From the NCBI GenBank assembly GCA_910580075.1, contig CAJTVR010000008.1:1-64000 (forward strand): a stretch of DNA of 64,000 nucleotides, in the 5' to 3' direction. Each line of letters begins with the position of its first letter. The first letter of the stretch is position 1. A model generated the notes under the pieces. It had not been told where the DNA came from. It did no database searches and saw only the letters and a list, made by a program, of their open reading frames with translations. Shown here one piece after another: positions 42,651 to 50,316 of this stretch. The DNA comes from an uncultured Eubacterium sp. (GTDB taxonomy: Bacteria > Bacillota > Clostridia > Lachnospirales > Lachnospiraceae). The position numbers and the translations under genes are program-made.

Positions 42651-43983
42651 TTAATACCCATACTTTTTTCTGTATTTTAAAAACATAAAAACAGACAGCA
42701 CAAGTGCCATAAGCTCTGCCGCAGGCGTCGCCAGCCAGATTCCGTTCACGCCCAGAATCACCGGAAGTACCATCATGGCAGCCAGCATAAATACAAATGA
42801 CCTTGAAAATGCAAGCACACCCGAAACCACTCCGTTTGATAATGCTGTAAACATACCGCTGGCAAAAATATTAAAGCCGATAAAAAAAAAGTGCAATGGT
42901 ACAAATCCTGTTGCCCGTTACCGCAAGCTGGTAAACCGGATGCCCCGGGCGGGTAAAGACGGAAACCAGAGGGCCTGTCAGCAGCCAGGAACCAGCCGCC
43001 GTTATGACAGATATTCCTGTAATGGTTTTCAAACTGACCGCAATCAGTTTTTTCAGCTTTTCATGATTCTGCTCTCCGTAATAATAACTGATCATAGGCG
43101 CTGCTCCATAGGAATATCCGGTATACAGGGAACTAGCAAACATTAATACATACATAATAATCGTAACTGCCGCAACCCCGTCTTCTCCGGCATAACGCAG
43201 CATTGTCCAGTTAAACATCATTGTAATTATTCCAGTCACAAGTGCTGTCGCCATCTCCGAACATCCGTTCGAAGCTGCCTTTGCTAGTACCTGAAACCGC
43301 AGTACTGGTTTTTTGAAACATAACAGGTTCTTTTTATTGCTGAAAACAAATAACCCTGCAACCGCTGTCACGGAATAGCCAAGGCCTGTTGCAATCGCGG
43401 CCCCGCCGATTCCCATATGAAATACCGCAATCAGCACATAATCAAGCACCATGTTTAAAACACCGCCCGTTACAGAACATATCAGAGAAAGAGCTGATTT
43501 GCCGCTTGCAATCATATACAGTGTAAAATTATTCATAAGAAGAACCGGAACTGTAAATAGCAGATAGCGGCTTAAATATTCCATACAGTATCCTTCAACA
43601 TCTGCCGAAAGATTCATTCCGGCAAACATATGTTCCATAACCAGATACCCGGCAGAACACATCACTGCTCCTGCAATAACATTGACCAGAATCAGAAACG
43701 TAAAGTCTTCTTTTGCTTCTTCTGTTTTGTGCTCTCCCATTTTTTTCATAATCAGCGCGCTGCCTCCTGCAGCAAGCATTGTAGAAATCGCTGTAACCAG
43801 CTGGATGACCGGTGCTGTCAGGTTAATCGCAGACAGTGCATTCGTACCAATCAGATTGGATACAAACAGCCCGTCAGCCATTGTATAAAAAGACATAAAT
43901 ACCGTCATTGCAATCGTTGGCAGCGCAAATCTGAAAATATTTTTAAGTGTTACAGGCTTGTCGTATACATTCAGGTTTTCCAT
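42651..43983 (-). pseudogene. MATE-family efflux transporter, frameshifted at a T9 run
   Basis: The first frame (43983 to 42871) encodes 370 residues of a MATE transporter (LFVSNLIGTNALSAINLTAPVIQLV at the front) and ends abnormally at ..RICTIALFFYRL. A second frame (to 42651) supplies the missing end IGFNIFASGMFTALSNG..KYRKKYGY. The join is at nine T (A9 at 42882-42890 on the plus strand); eight T would keep one frame. Together they make about 443 residues, the usual size. Possible explanations are a sequencing error, inactivation, or slippage-based phase variation. It is controlled by a MerR-type promoter. Confidence 0.82.
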
Positions 43984-44027
43984 AGATTTTTCCTCCGTTT
44001 GGCTTGTATTTATTCCCTGTATGCAGT

Positions 44028-44058
44028 ATCATAAACTATACAGTAACTGTACGGTCAA
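44028..44058 (-). promoter_or_regulatory. MerR-type promoter with 19-bp spacer and operator
   Basis: On the minus strand TTGACC (44058-44053) and TATGAT (44033-44028) are 19 bp apart, the lengthened spacer typical of MerR-activated promoters. The spacer contains the perfect dyad TACAGTTACTGTA (44039-44051). It reads into the MATE gene. The MerR-family gene lies divergently 28 bp away; a weak promoter for it (TTGTAT 44004-44009, TATCAT 44027-44032) overlaps, allowing autorepression. Confidence 0.85.
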
Positions 44059-44085
44059 GCCTTATTTTTATTTTAGGAGAATGCT

Positions 44086-44910
44086 ATGAACGAAAAAAAT
44101 AAACTTCTGACAATCGGCCAGTTTGCGGCCATGCATGGAATTAACAAAAAAACGCTGATGTGGTATGATGAAACCGGACTGTTTAAACCCGCTTTCGTGA
44201 ATCCTGAAAACGGATACCGCTGCTACAGCTATTATCAGAGCCCTGTGCTGGAAACCATTCTGCTGCTGCGGGAACTGGATGTTTCTATTCAGGAAATACA
44301 GGAATTTATGAAAAACCGCTCTGCCGCCAGCTTAAAAAACCTTCTCGAAGAAAAAACAGCAGCCCTTGACCTGCAGATTAACCACCTTCAGGCGGTACGT
44401 ACCCTGCTCTGCACACACCGCCAGAATATGGATACATTACTGAACATAAATTTATCGGAAATAAGTATCATCGAAAAAGAAGAACGCTGTCTGGTCACCG
44501 TAGAAATCAGCCGGGACACTTCTTTTGAACGCGAAGTAGAACTAATCACTGCCGAAACAGAGAAATATCAGCTGGGACGGCTTCACAAAGCTTCCTATGG
44601 TTCGATGATTTCCACTGCAAGCCTGTTAAAAGGCAGCTATGACGATTATACCCGGCTCTTTATAGAAATCCCGCTTCTTTCTTACCACACCGGACTGCAT
44701 ATGACCCCGCACGGAGCATACCTGAGAGCTTTCCATAAAGGCGGCTTGGAACAGCTTCCCAAACGCTACCAGCAGATTTTGGACTATGCAGACGCCCATA
44801 ACCTGACTCTTTATGGCTATTCTTATGAAACGGGACTTAATGAAAATGTCATTGACCAGATTGAAGATTATATTGTGCAGATCGAAATTCCGGTTTTGAG
44901 GGAAGCATAG
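44086..44910 (+). CDS. MerR-family regulator with GyrI-like effector domain
   Basis: 274 residues. The MerR HTH is at the front (LTIGQFAAMHGINKKTLMWYDETGLFKPAFVNPENGYRCYSYYQ). A dimerisation helix spans about 75-115, and a GyrI/BmrR-like ligand-binding domain occupies about 125-274. This is the layout of multidrug-sensing activators such as BmrR. It should activate the adjacent MATE gene when a drug binds. TAGGAGA precedes the ATG. Confidence 0.92.
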   Translation: MNEKNKLLTIGQFAAMHGINKKTLMWYDETGLFKPAFVNPENGYRCYSYYQSPVLETILLLRELDVSIQEIQEFMKNRSAASLKNLLEEKTAALDLQINHLQAVRTLLCTHRQNMDTLLNINLSEISIIEKEERCLVTVEISRDTSFEREVELITAETEKYQLGRLHKASYGSMISTASLLKGSYDDYTRLFIEIPLLSYHTGLHMTPHGAYLRAFHKGGLEQLPKRYQQILDYADAHNLTLYGYSYETGLNENVIDQIEDYIVQIEIPVLREA

Positions 44911-44936
44911 AATATCCGGACGCTGGGAAAAGACAC

Positions 44937-44964
44937 GCAGCCGGGAAAACCGGCTGCCCTGTTT
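44937..44964 (+). terminator. Terminator of the MerR-family gene
   Basis: GCAGCCGG (44937-44944) and CCGGCTGC (44950-44957) form an 8-bp stem with a GAAAA loop, followed by CCTGTTTT. Just upstream (44916-44926) is a variant, CCGGACGCTGG, of the end motif seen in the dispersed palindromic elements. Confidence 0.7.
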
Positions 44965-45048
44965 TCATGAGCGTCAAAATCAAGAGGTTTATTTTAAATG
45001 ACCGTGAGAACATTTCTTAAACACCTTTGACAAAGCGTACCTGGTGCA

Positions 45049-45894
45049 TCATGACCCATGGTGTGTATCATGATTCTTTCCATTTCTATTTTCATTTTGA
45101 TGATGTTTCTGCTCTCCGGTATCCTCCTGCTGTATGCCTTCTTCTGCATTTTCAGCTTCTTGTGTATTTTCAGCTTCGTCTTCCTGATCCTCAGGTACAC
45201 CTGCGTTCCCGTGGTTGTTTTCATGCCCGTGCTCATGTTCCAGAATGCGTCCGTGAATTTCCGTCATACTCATTTCTTTACACTCGTGAACCGTTACCGT
45301 GTCATCGTACTGGGACAATTCAAGAAAAGCCTGGTACTTGCCGACTGACAGGCCGTTTTCATGCGCATCTGGAACGATACCCGGATCAGCAGTGACACTG
45401 CGGCTGCTATGCCCGATATGGCTGCTGCAGCTTTCTATGCCTGATAAGAGTTTCTCTTTCCGGCTGCTGTCTGCGGCAACTGTAATAACAAGCTCTTCCT
45501 CTTCGGCCAGATACTGTTTTAATGTACTGCTGTCTGCAACTGCATCGATTGCCTCTGTATATTTCTTTCCTTTTAAAGACAGTTCTTCTAACAGCCTGTC
45601 ACCCTGATCATTATAAGCCACGGCAGATACAACTCTGTCAAAGGCATTCAAAGCAAGCTCAATGGAAGGATTTACATCAATGCTCAGATAAGAAACAGGG
45701 GTCTGCGTCCACGAATAGCCGCCGATTCCCGCTGCGAGGACCAGCATGGCACACACTGCCGCAAAAGTTTTTTGAACCGCCAGGAGCGGATATCTTCTTT
45801 TTCTGCGCTCTTTTTCTAAAAACTGCATCGCAGATTCTTTCAGGCTGCTGTCTGCTTTTACAGAATCAAATGCGTTTTTGATCTTATTCGCCAA
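45049..45894 (-). CDS. RsgI-like anti-sigma factor with a His/Glu-rich tail
   Basis: About 281 residues. A cytosolic N-terminus is followed by one membrane helix (about 45-60) and the RsgI-type periplasmic-like segment YLSIDVNPSIELALNAFDRVVSAVAYNDQG. The last 65 residues are very rich in H, E, N and Q (HEHGHENNHG, HHQNEN, HDTHHGS) and may bind metal. RsgI proteins hold an ECF sigma factor inactive until an outside signal arrives. The partner sigma gene overlaps its start. The start may be TTG at 45894, 8-9 bases after GGAGG, or GTG at 45903. No carbohydrate-binding module is seen, unlike the cellulosome RsgI proteins. Confidence 0.82.
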   Translation of the reverse strand: MANKIKNAFDSVKADSSLKESAMQFLEKERRKRRYPLLAVQKTFAAVCAMLVLAAGIGGYSWTQTPVSYLSIDVNPSIELALNAFDRVVSAVAYNDQGDRLLEELSLKGKKYTEAIDAVADSSTLKQYLAEEEELVITVAADSSRKEKLLSGIESCSSHIGHSSRSVTADPGIVPDAHENGLSVGKYQAFLELSQYDDTVTVHECKEMSMTEIHGRILEHEHGHENNHGNAGVPEDQEDEAENTQEAENAEEGIQQEDTGEQKHHQNENRNGKNHDTHHGS

Positions 45895-46378
45895 TCCCTT
45901 CACCTCCCAGCTCTTTTCTTAGCATTTCCCTGCCCCTCGAAAGCAGAGAATACACCGTATTTTCCTTTTTATTTAGAATCTTTCCGATTTCTGCTGCAGT
46001 ATACCCTTCATAATAATGCAGATATATGGCATCTTTATACCGTTTGGGCAGATTCAGCACTGCTTCCAAAACTTCTCTGTTATCATCTGTCAGCTCTGCG
46101 CCCGTTTCTTCCAGTTCTTTTATTTCATCCAGCGGCACCATCCTGCGCCTGAAAAAACTCTTCAGAAAATCTTTGCAGGCATTTATAGAAACACGCGCAA
46201 ACCATGCCTTTTCATGCTCTTCATGATCAAACGATTCTTCATAAAGCATATATTTCAAAAACACATTTTGAAAAACATCTTCTGTATCCGCATAGTTTTT
46301 CAGATGATAAAAGCAAATGCGGCGGACCATATCGGCATATTTTTCAATTGCACTGTTTACTTCCGTTTCACTGCGCAT
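45884..46378 (-). CDS. ECF sigma-70 factor (SigI-partner type)
   Basis: 164 residues. Region 2 is at the front (EKYADMVRRICFYHLKNYADTEDVFQNVFLKYM) and region 4 at the end (LPKRYKDAIYLHYYEGYTAAEIGKILNKKENTVYSLLSRGREML). It overlaps the RsgI-like gene, a standard sigma/anti-sigma pair. Regulon unknown. The ATG follows GGAGGGG with slightly long spacing. Confidence 0.92.
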   Translation of the reverse strand: MRSETEVNSAIEKYADMVRRICFYHLKNYADTEDVFQNVFLKYMLYEESFDHEEHEKAWFARVSINACKDFLKSFFRRRMVPLDEIKELEETGAELTDDNREVLEAVLNLPKRYKDAIYLHYYEGYTAAEIGKILNKKENTVYSLLSRGREMLRKELGGEGIGE

Positions 46379-46416
46379 TTACCCTATCCCCTCCTCCTGT
46401 ACATAGACTGATATTT

Positions 46417-46445
46417 ATTATAGCTGATTCCGGTGTTTCTGTCAT
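46417..46445 (-). promoter_or_regulatory. Promoter of the sigma/RsgI operon
   Basis: ATGACA (46445-46440) and TATAAT (46422-46417) on the minus strand are 17 bp apart. Between this and the recombinase gene, at about 46502-46518, lies the perfect dyad AAATAGA-AAT-TCTATTT, a possible operator. Confidence 0.7.
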
Positions 46446-46619
46446 CCTTTATGTTTTACTGCTTTTATGCAGAAATATAATGCTGTCAATGCATATATTT
46501 TGAAATAGAAATTCTATTTGTGCATATTTTCATCTTTCTGCATATTGCCATACTATGAATTTACCTATAAAATGTTATGCATTACAGAAAGCATTCGAAA
46601 GATAAATGGAGGTAGCGCT

Positions 46620-47195
46620 ATGATGACAACACCCATAAGGACAAAAGAAGAAATTGAACAGATGAAAACATATTTTTTATCCAAAAACAGAATCCGGGAT
46701 TATACGCTGTTCGTGACCGGAATCAATACTGCTCTGCGGATTGGCGATTTGTTAAAGCTGCGGTGGATGGATATCTATGACGGCAGTAAAAATACATACC
46801 GCAGACACATTGACATCTTTGAGCAAAAGACACGCAAACATGCAGAAATCGCACTAAATGAAAGCTGTATCAAATCCTTTAAACTCCTCAGACAGTACAG
46901 CCCGTTTATCTATGAAACCGAATATATATTCTGCCACAAATATAACCATTTTCAGCATATTTCCAGAAACCGTGCATATCACATCATTAAAGATGCAGCG
47001 CTGATTAACCACATAGACGGCAATATCAGCTGCCATTCACTGCGCAAGACATTTGGATACCACGCCTGGAAAAAGGGGACTCCGAGTGCACTGATTATGA
47101 ATATTTATAACCATTCCAGTATAGAAATTACAAAACGCTATTTATCCATTTCACAGGACGATAAAGATGAACTGTATCATTCCATGAATTTATAG
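46620..47195 (+). CDS. Small stand-alone tyrosine recombinase
   Basis: 191 residues, catalytic domain only. Active-site residues are present: Arg40 in TALRIGDLLKLRW, a lysine in KTRKH, HxxR in SCHSLRKTFGYHAW, and the final His/Tyr in YNHSSIEITKRYLS. It lacks the usual N-terminal arm-binding domain. Such short enzymes in Lachnospiraceae can act on nearby invertible sites; no obvious mobile-element cargo surrounds it. GGAGG precedes the ATG at 46620. The palindromic element at 47199 begins 4 bp after its stop. Confidence 0.9.
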   Translation: MMTTPIRTKEEIEQMKTYFLSKNRIRDYTLFVTGINTALRIGDLLKLRWMDIYDGSKNTYRRHIDIFEQKTRKHAEIALNESCIKSFKLLRQYSPFIYETEYIFCHKYNHFQHISRNRAYHIIKDAALINHIDGNISCHSLRKTFGYHAWKKGTPSALIMNIYNHSSIEITKRYLSISQDDKDELYHSMNL

Positions 47196-47198
47196 ATG

Positions 47199-47285
47199 GT
47201 CCGGACGCCGGATAAAACATCTGTTTCTTTTTCTGTTCAAAGGAGGAACAGACAAGGAGTGAGTTTCTCTGCCCGGCGTCCGGAC
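47199..47285. repeat. 87-bp palindromic element with 13-bp perfect ends (copy E)
   Basis: GTCCGGACGCCGG at 47199-47211 is exactly inverted at 47273-47285. The interior contains TCTGTTC/GAACAGA hairpin bases. The ends match those of the larger elements at 7027-7540 and 57629-57921, so it looks like a short, internally deleted or non-autonomous form. GCCGGATAAAACATCTGT recurs at about 47319 with one change. Confidence 0.8.
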
Positions 47286-47383
47286 AGCATGCAGACCAGC
47301 AGACGATCCTGCCAGCTGCCGGATGAAACATCTGTCTTACAGAAAATTCACATTGATTTTTTTCCTCCCCCGTACTATAATAA

Positions 47384-47536
47384 GCGTGTTCGAAAAATGC
47401 TTTCCGTAAGTTACTGGGAAATCATTTTTCAGACACGCTCCAGGGCCAGTTCCGGGAGGAGTGCGGTTTTGCCCGTATCGCCAGTGTCTCGGTTCACACA
47501 TGATTATCCCGGAGGAACACTTGGCGGCTGGCCCTG
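47384..47536. other. Structured non-coding region with nested inverted repeats
   Basis: GCGTGT...GAAAAATG..TTTCC (47384-47405) pairs with its inverse ending at 47438. CAGGGCCAG (47441-47449) pairs exactly with CTGGCCCTG (47528-47536), enclosing GCCAGTGT (47480-47487) with ACACTTGGC (47517-47525). It fills the gap between the recombinase element and the ABC-F stop. It may terminate the ABC-F transcript or be a structured RNA; no known family was recognised. Confidence 0.5.
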
Positions 47537-47554
47537 CCATAATAATCCGTTTTC

Positions 47555-49090
47555 TTAAATTTCACAGCAGAAAAGTCCATGTCTGGTCAGTTCATAAACA
47601 GCCGTACATACCTCTTTCATATAATCCCTGTCATGAGAAACGCTGATAATCGCTCCGCTGTAATTTTTTAACAGCGAACGGATCACAGGTCCGGAAAGCG
47701 GCGAAAAATTTCTCGTCGGCTCATCCAGAATAAGCACATTGCAGCCCTGCATGCTGGCCTTCAGCAAAAGGAGTTTCGCCTTCTGGCCGCCGGAAAGCAT
47801 TTCAGCCGGATGCTCCATTTCATCTGCGCAAAACTTCATGCTTCCCAGATAAGTGCGGATCCGCTCCTCTTCCTGCCTGTTTCCGCTTTCACTCAGAAAA
47901 GAAACCGGAGTCTGATCCATATCCAGCAGCTCTTCGTAATTCTGAGGCATATAAAATACATTCAGATCACTCCGGTCTGACAGCTGTTTTACAATCTCTT
48001 TTATCAGCGTCGTCTTCCCGGATCCGTTTTTTCCAATAATGCAGACATGCTCCGGCCCGAGCACAGACAGTCTGAGATGTTCAGACAAAACCTTCTCTCC
48101 TGCCGTTAATTGTTCAGCAGAAAGGTCTAATACCCGTTTTCCAGCCGGCAGATCTGTTTTTTCCGCAAATTTTATAAAAACCGCATCTTCTGTCTCCGGG
48201 AATTCTGTCATCTGGGCGAATTCTTTTTCAAACCGGTGTTCCAGCGCTTTGACCGCATGCATTTTCTTCTTTAAAAGCTGTCCTCCATGCGGGTCCTGTC
48301 TGGTAATTACATTCTGCTGATGCTCGACTTTCTGCTGGATTTTCCGGAATTTTTCCTGTTTCTTTTCATACTCGCTGCGTTCGTTTCTGGCCGTCTGCTC
48401 CTGATGCGCCAGCGCCTGGCGGCGTTTTTTTGTATATTCTTCATATCCCATCACTGCTACCGTATGACGCGGCCTGGTCTTTTTTTGTATCTGCTCAAAA
48501 TGAATAATTTTATTCGCCGTATTCCGAAGCAGCGTTTCATCGTGGGAAATATATAGAACCGGCAGCGCAGTTTTTTTCATAAATGTCTCCAGCCATTCAA
48601 GTGTCTTAAGGTCAATATCATTCGACGGTTCATCCAGGCAGAGAATGTCCGGTTTTTCCATCAGAATCCGCGCCATCTGCAGCTTTACCTTTTCCCCGCC
48701 GGAAAGGCTTTGCACCGTCTGGTCTGAATAAAAGAACTCTGCCGGCAGTAAAAATTTAGCAGCAATATCCCCCAGTTCTTTCGGCGTCATAAAACAGAAC
48801 TCTTCACATTCCATACAGTATTCATAAACTGTCTGGCTTTTTGGCACAGTTAGCAGTTCCTGTTCCAGATATCCGATGCGTGCTCCGTTTTTTATAATTT
48901 CTCCGCTATATTCCACATATTCTTCGGCCTGTGGCGCATTACAGATGAGTTTCAAGAGCGTCGATTTTCCATTTCCTTCCTCTCCGATTAAAGCTGCCTT
49001 ATCCCCGTCGTTTAAGACCATTGAAAAATGATCTATCATTACCCGCAAATCCCTGCGGTGCGTAACTGTTAAATTTTTAATCTGCAGCAT
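47555..49090 (-). CDS. ABC-F family ATPase (ribosome-protection type likely)
   Basis: About 511 residues, two ABC domains and no membrane part. Domain 1 has GEEGNGKST, LSGGEKVKLQ and CLDEPSNDIDL. Domain 2 has GKNGSGKTT, LSGGQKAKL and LILDEPTRNFSP. The charged linker (about 190-270) would reach into the ribosome. ABC-F proteins dislodge antibiotics or rescue the ribosome. The attenuator leader upstream of the operon is the kind found before antibiotic-resistance ABC-F genes, supporting a resistance role; the drug class cannot be told. Start set by AAGGAGG eight bases before the ATG. Confidence 0.9.
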   Translation of the reverse strand: MLQIKNLTVTHRRDLRVMIDHFSMVLNDGDKAALIGEEGNGKSTLLKLICNAPQAEEYVEYSGEIIKNGARIGYLEQELLTVPKSQTVYEYCMECEEFCFMTPKELGDIAAKFLLPAEFFYSDQTVQSLSGGEKVKLQMARILMEKPDILCLDEPSNDIDLKTLEWLETFMKKTALPVLYISHDETLLRNTANKIIHFEQIQKKTRPRHTVAVMGYEEYTKKRRQALAHQEQTARNERSEYEKKQEKFRKIQQKVEHQQNVITRQDPHGGQLLKKKMHAVKALEHRFEKEFAQMTEFPETEDAVFIKFAEKTDLPAGKRVLDLSAEQLTAGEKVLSEHLRLSVLGPEHVCIIGKNGSGKTTLIKEIVKQLSDRSDLNVFYMPQNYEELLDMDQTPVSFLSESGNRQEEERIRTYLGSMKFCADEMEHPAEMLSGGQKAKLLLLKASMQGCNVLILDEPTRNFSPLSGPVIRSLLKNYSGAIISVSHDRDYMKEVCTAVYELTRHGLFCCEI

Positions 49091-49107
49091 TCCGCATCCC
49101 TCCTTCC

Positions 49108-49917
49108 TCATATACCGTCATGCAGGCACCAGTCTGTAATTTCGTCTGTCCCCCAATGCTTCGCCGGAAAAATGCGCGCATGATCTTTGAAGATTTCCCT
49201 GATGATACGAAGCTCCAGGCGCTGCCTGTGCGCAAGATGCGCGGTCAGGTCATCAAAATCTTTATATCCATGCACGCGTCCGTATGGAGAACTGGCAAGA
49301 TAAGACATCACCAGCTCATACCACAGCTGATTCCCTCTGCCGTCTGCCCGCTCTTTTTGAATGATTTTAATATGATCTTCAATTCTGTCACTATACAGGT
49401 ATACGAGCCTGAAACGGTCTTTGTGCATGACATGAAACAGCTTTTCGTAAAATGCCAGAATCTCATCATCCTGATACTGCAAAAACAGCATCAGATTCTC
49501 CAGTATATTCTGCATAATGGCACATTCCAGTAAATACCCTGAGCCGGAAAACCGGCGGTATCTGGATATTATAAGATCCTCAAATTCCTCCGGCGGTATT
49601 GCGCCATTATATATTTCATACTGTTCCAGATTTTTATGAAATCCGGGCAGATCTGTAATAATTTTTGTATAACAGACCACATAATGTGATCCTTCCAGGA
49701 CTGTATTAGCCGAAATTTCATTTGCCAGAGTCTCATACTGGTTTAAGATTCCCTGGTACTCTTTCTGTGTCATATATGCACACCACGCCAGATCTGCAGG
49801 GGAATAATCTCCTTCACGGCATACATAAAACTCTGGTATTTTTTCAGAAATTTTCTGCAGCAGATAAGATTTTCCCATGCCCTGAATACCTTCTATAAAA
49901 ATATTTTTCAAAAACAT
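49108..49917 (-). CDS. P-loop nucleotide kinase-like protein
   Basis: 269 residues. The start FLKNIFIEGIQGMGKSYLLQ carries a Walker A loop (GIQGMGKS), as in deoxynucleoside-kinase or thymidylate-kinase-like proteins. Later segments (TVLEGSHYVVCYTKII, RLVYLYSDRIEDHIKIIQKERADGRGNQLW) fit a kinase lid and base region. Precise substrate unknown. It is the first full gene behind the attenuator and is read with the ABC-F gene 17 bp downstream, so it may modify an antibiotic or a related small molecule. Confidence 0.75.
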   Translation of the reverse strand: MFLKNIFIEGIQGMGKSYLLQKISEKIPEFYVCREGDYSPADLAWCAYMTQKEYQGILNQYETLANEISANTVLEGSHYVVCYTKIITDLPGFHKNLEQYEIYNGAIPPEEFEDLIISRYRRFSGSGYLLECAIMQNILENLMLFLQYQDDEILAFYEKLFHVMHKDRFRLVYLYSDRIEDHIKIIQKERADGRGNQLWYELVMSYLASSPYGRVHGYKDFDDLTAHLAHRQRLELRIIREIFKDHARIFPAKHWGTDEITDWCLHDGI

Positions 49918-49966
49918 GTTCCGCCTCCTTCATCCGGTTTCTTTTCCTGCTGCCTGATCACGGCAC

Positions 49967-49998
49967 AAAAAAAGAACCGTTTGCTGCCAAACAGTTCC
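49967..49998 (-). terminator. Attenuator terminator before the kinase/ABC-F operon
   Basis: On the minus strand GAACTGTTTG-GCAG-CAAACGGTTC (one G-U) is followed by seven T. It lies about 50 bp before the kinase-like gene and about 270 bases after the promoter, so transcription would stop here by default. Confidence 0.9.
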
Positions 49999-50077
49999 AT
50001 TCCATACAATAACCATAGCAAAAACCGCACTAAACCAGAACCTGGCGGACTGGTTCTGCTGCCAGGAAATGCCAGTA

Positions 50078-50251
50078 TCAGAGACTGGTTTTTCTGACGG
50101 CTGGCAGACAGCTGGATTTTGCGTACAAAAAAAAGAGGTTATGAGGATATAATCTGCTTCTGGCAGCATGATAAAACAATGCGCATCCTGATATGCGTAC
50201 TGTCTCTTGTTTCCATGCAATCAAAAGTAAATTATATCCGCATTTTTTCAC
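50078..50251 (-). CDS. Possible 57-residue leader peptide
   Basis: A GTG-started frame of 57 codons (MKKCGYNLLLIAWKQETV..) begins 4 bases after AAGGAG in the leader of the kinase/ABC-F operon. It overlaps the MRI minigene out of frame and ends before the attenuator terminator, giving a ribosome a path across the potential antiterminator bases. Translation is plausible but unproven; the alternative minigene has better spacing. Confidence 0.35.
   Translation of the reverse strand: MKKCGYNLLLIAWKQETVRISGCALFYHAARSRLYPHNLFFLYAKSSCLPAVRKTSL
50232..50243 (-). CDS. Leader minigene Met-Arg-Ile
   Basis: ATG-CGG-ATA-TAA follows AAGGAGAGAGGTGAAAAA, a strong ribosome-binding site, about 30 bases after the predicted transcription start. 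Minigenes with an early arginine codon are known to sense ribosome-targeting drugs. In this leader, stalling here could alter folding of the downstream terminator. No other function is likely for a three-codon frame. Confidence 0.5.
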   Translation of the reverse strand: MRI

Positions 50252-50272
50252 CTCTCTCCTTAAGATGGTGTC

Positions 50273-50301
50273 ATTCTAACACACTGCCTTTTACTTGTCA
50301 A
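50273..50301 (-). promoter_or_regulatory. Strong promoter of the leader/kinase/ABC-F operon
   Basis: TTGACA (50301-50296) and TAGAAT (50278-50273) on the minus strand are 17 bp apart. Transcription should start near 50266, giving a leader of roughly 350 bases before the kinase-like gene. Confidence 0.88.
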
Positions 50302-50316
50302 CACAAATTTTATAAT

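Noticed and set aside
44994..45395. Plus- and minus-strand frames overlapping the RsgI-like gene
   Set aside because: They are shadows of the His/Glu-rich tail.
46518..46619. Longer start for the tyrosine recombinase
   Set aside because: The extra 34 residues lack coding character, and GGAGG lies directly before the ATG at 46620.
49930..50220. 96-residue frame in the ABC-F leader
   Set aside because: It crosses the attenuator terminator and has no ribosome-binding site; the leader minigene fits better.
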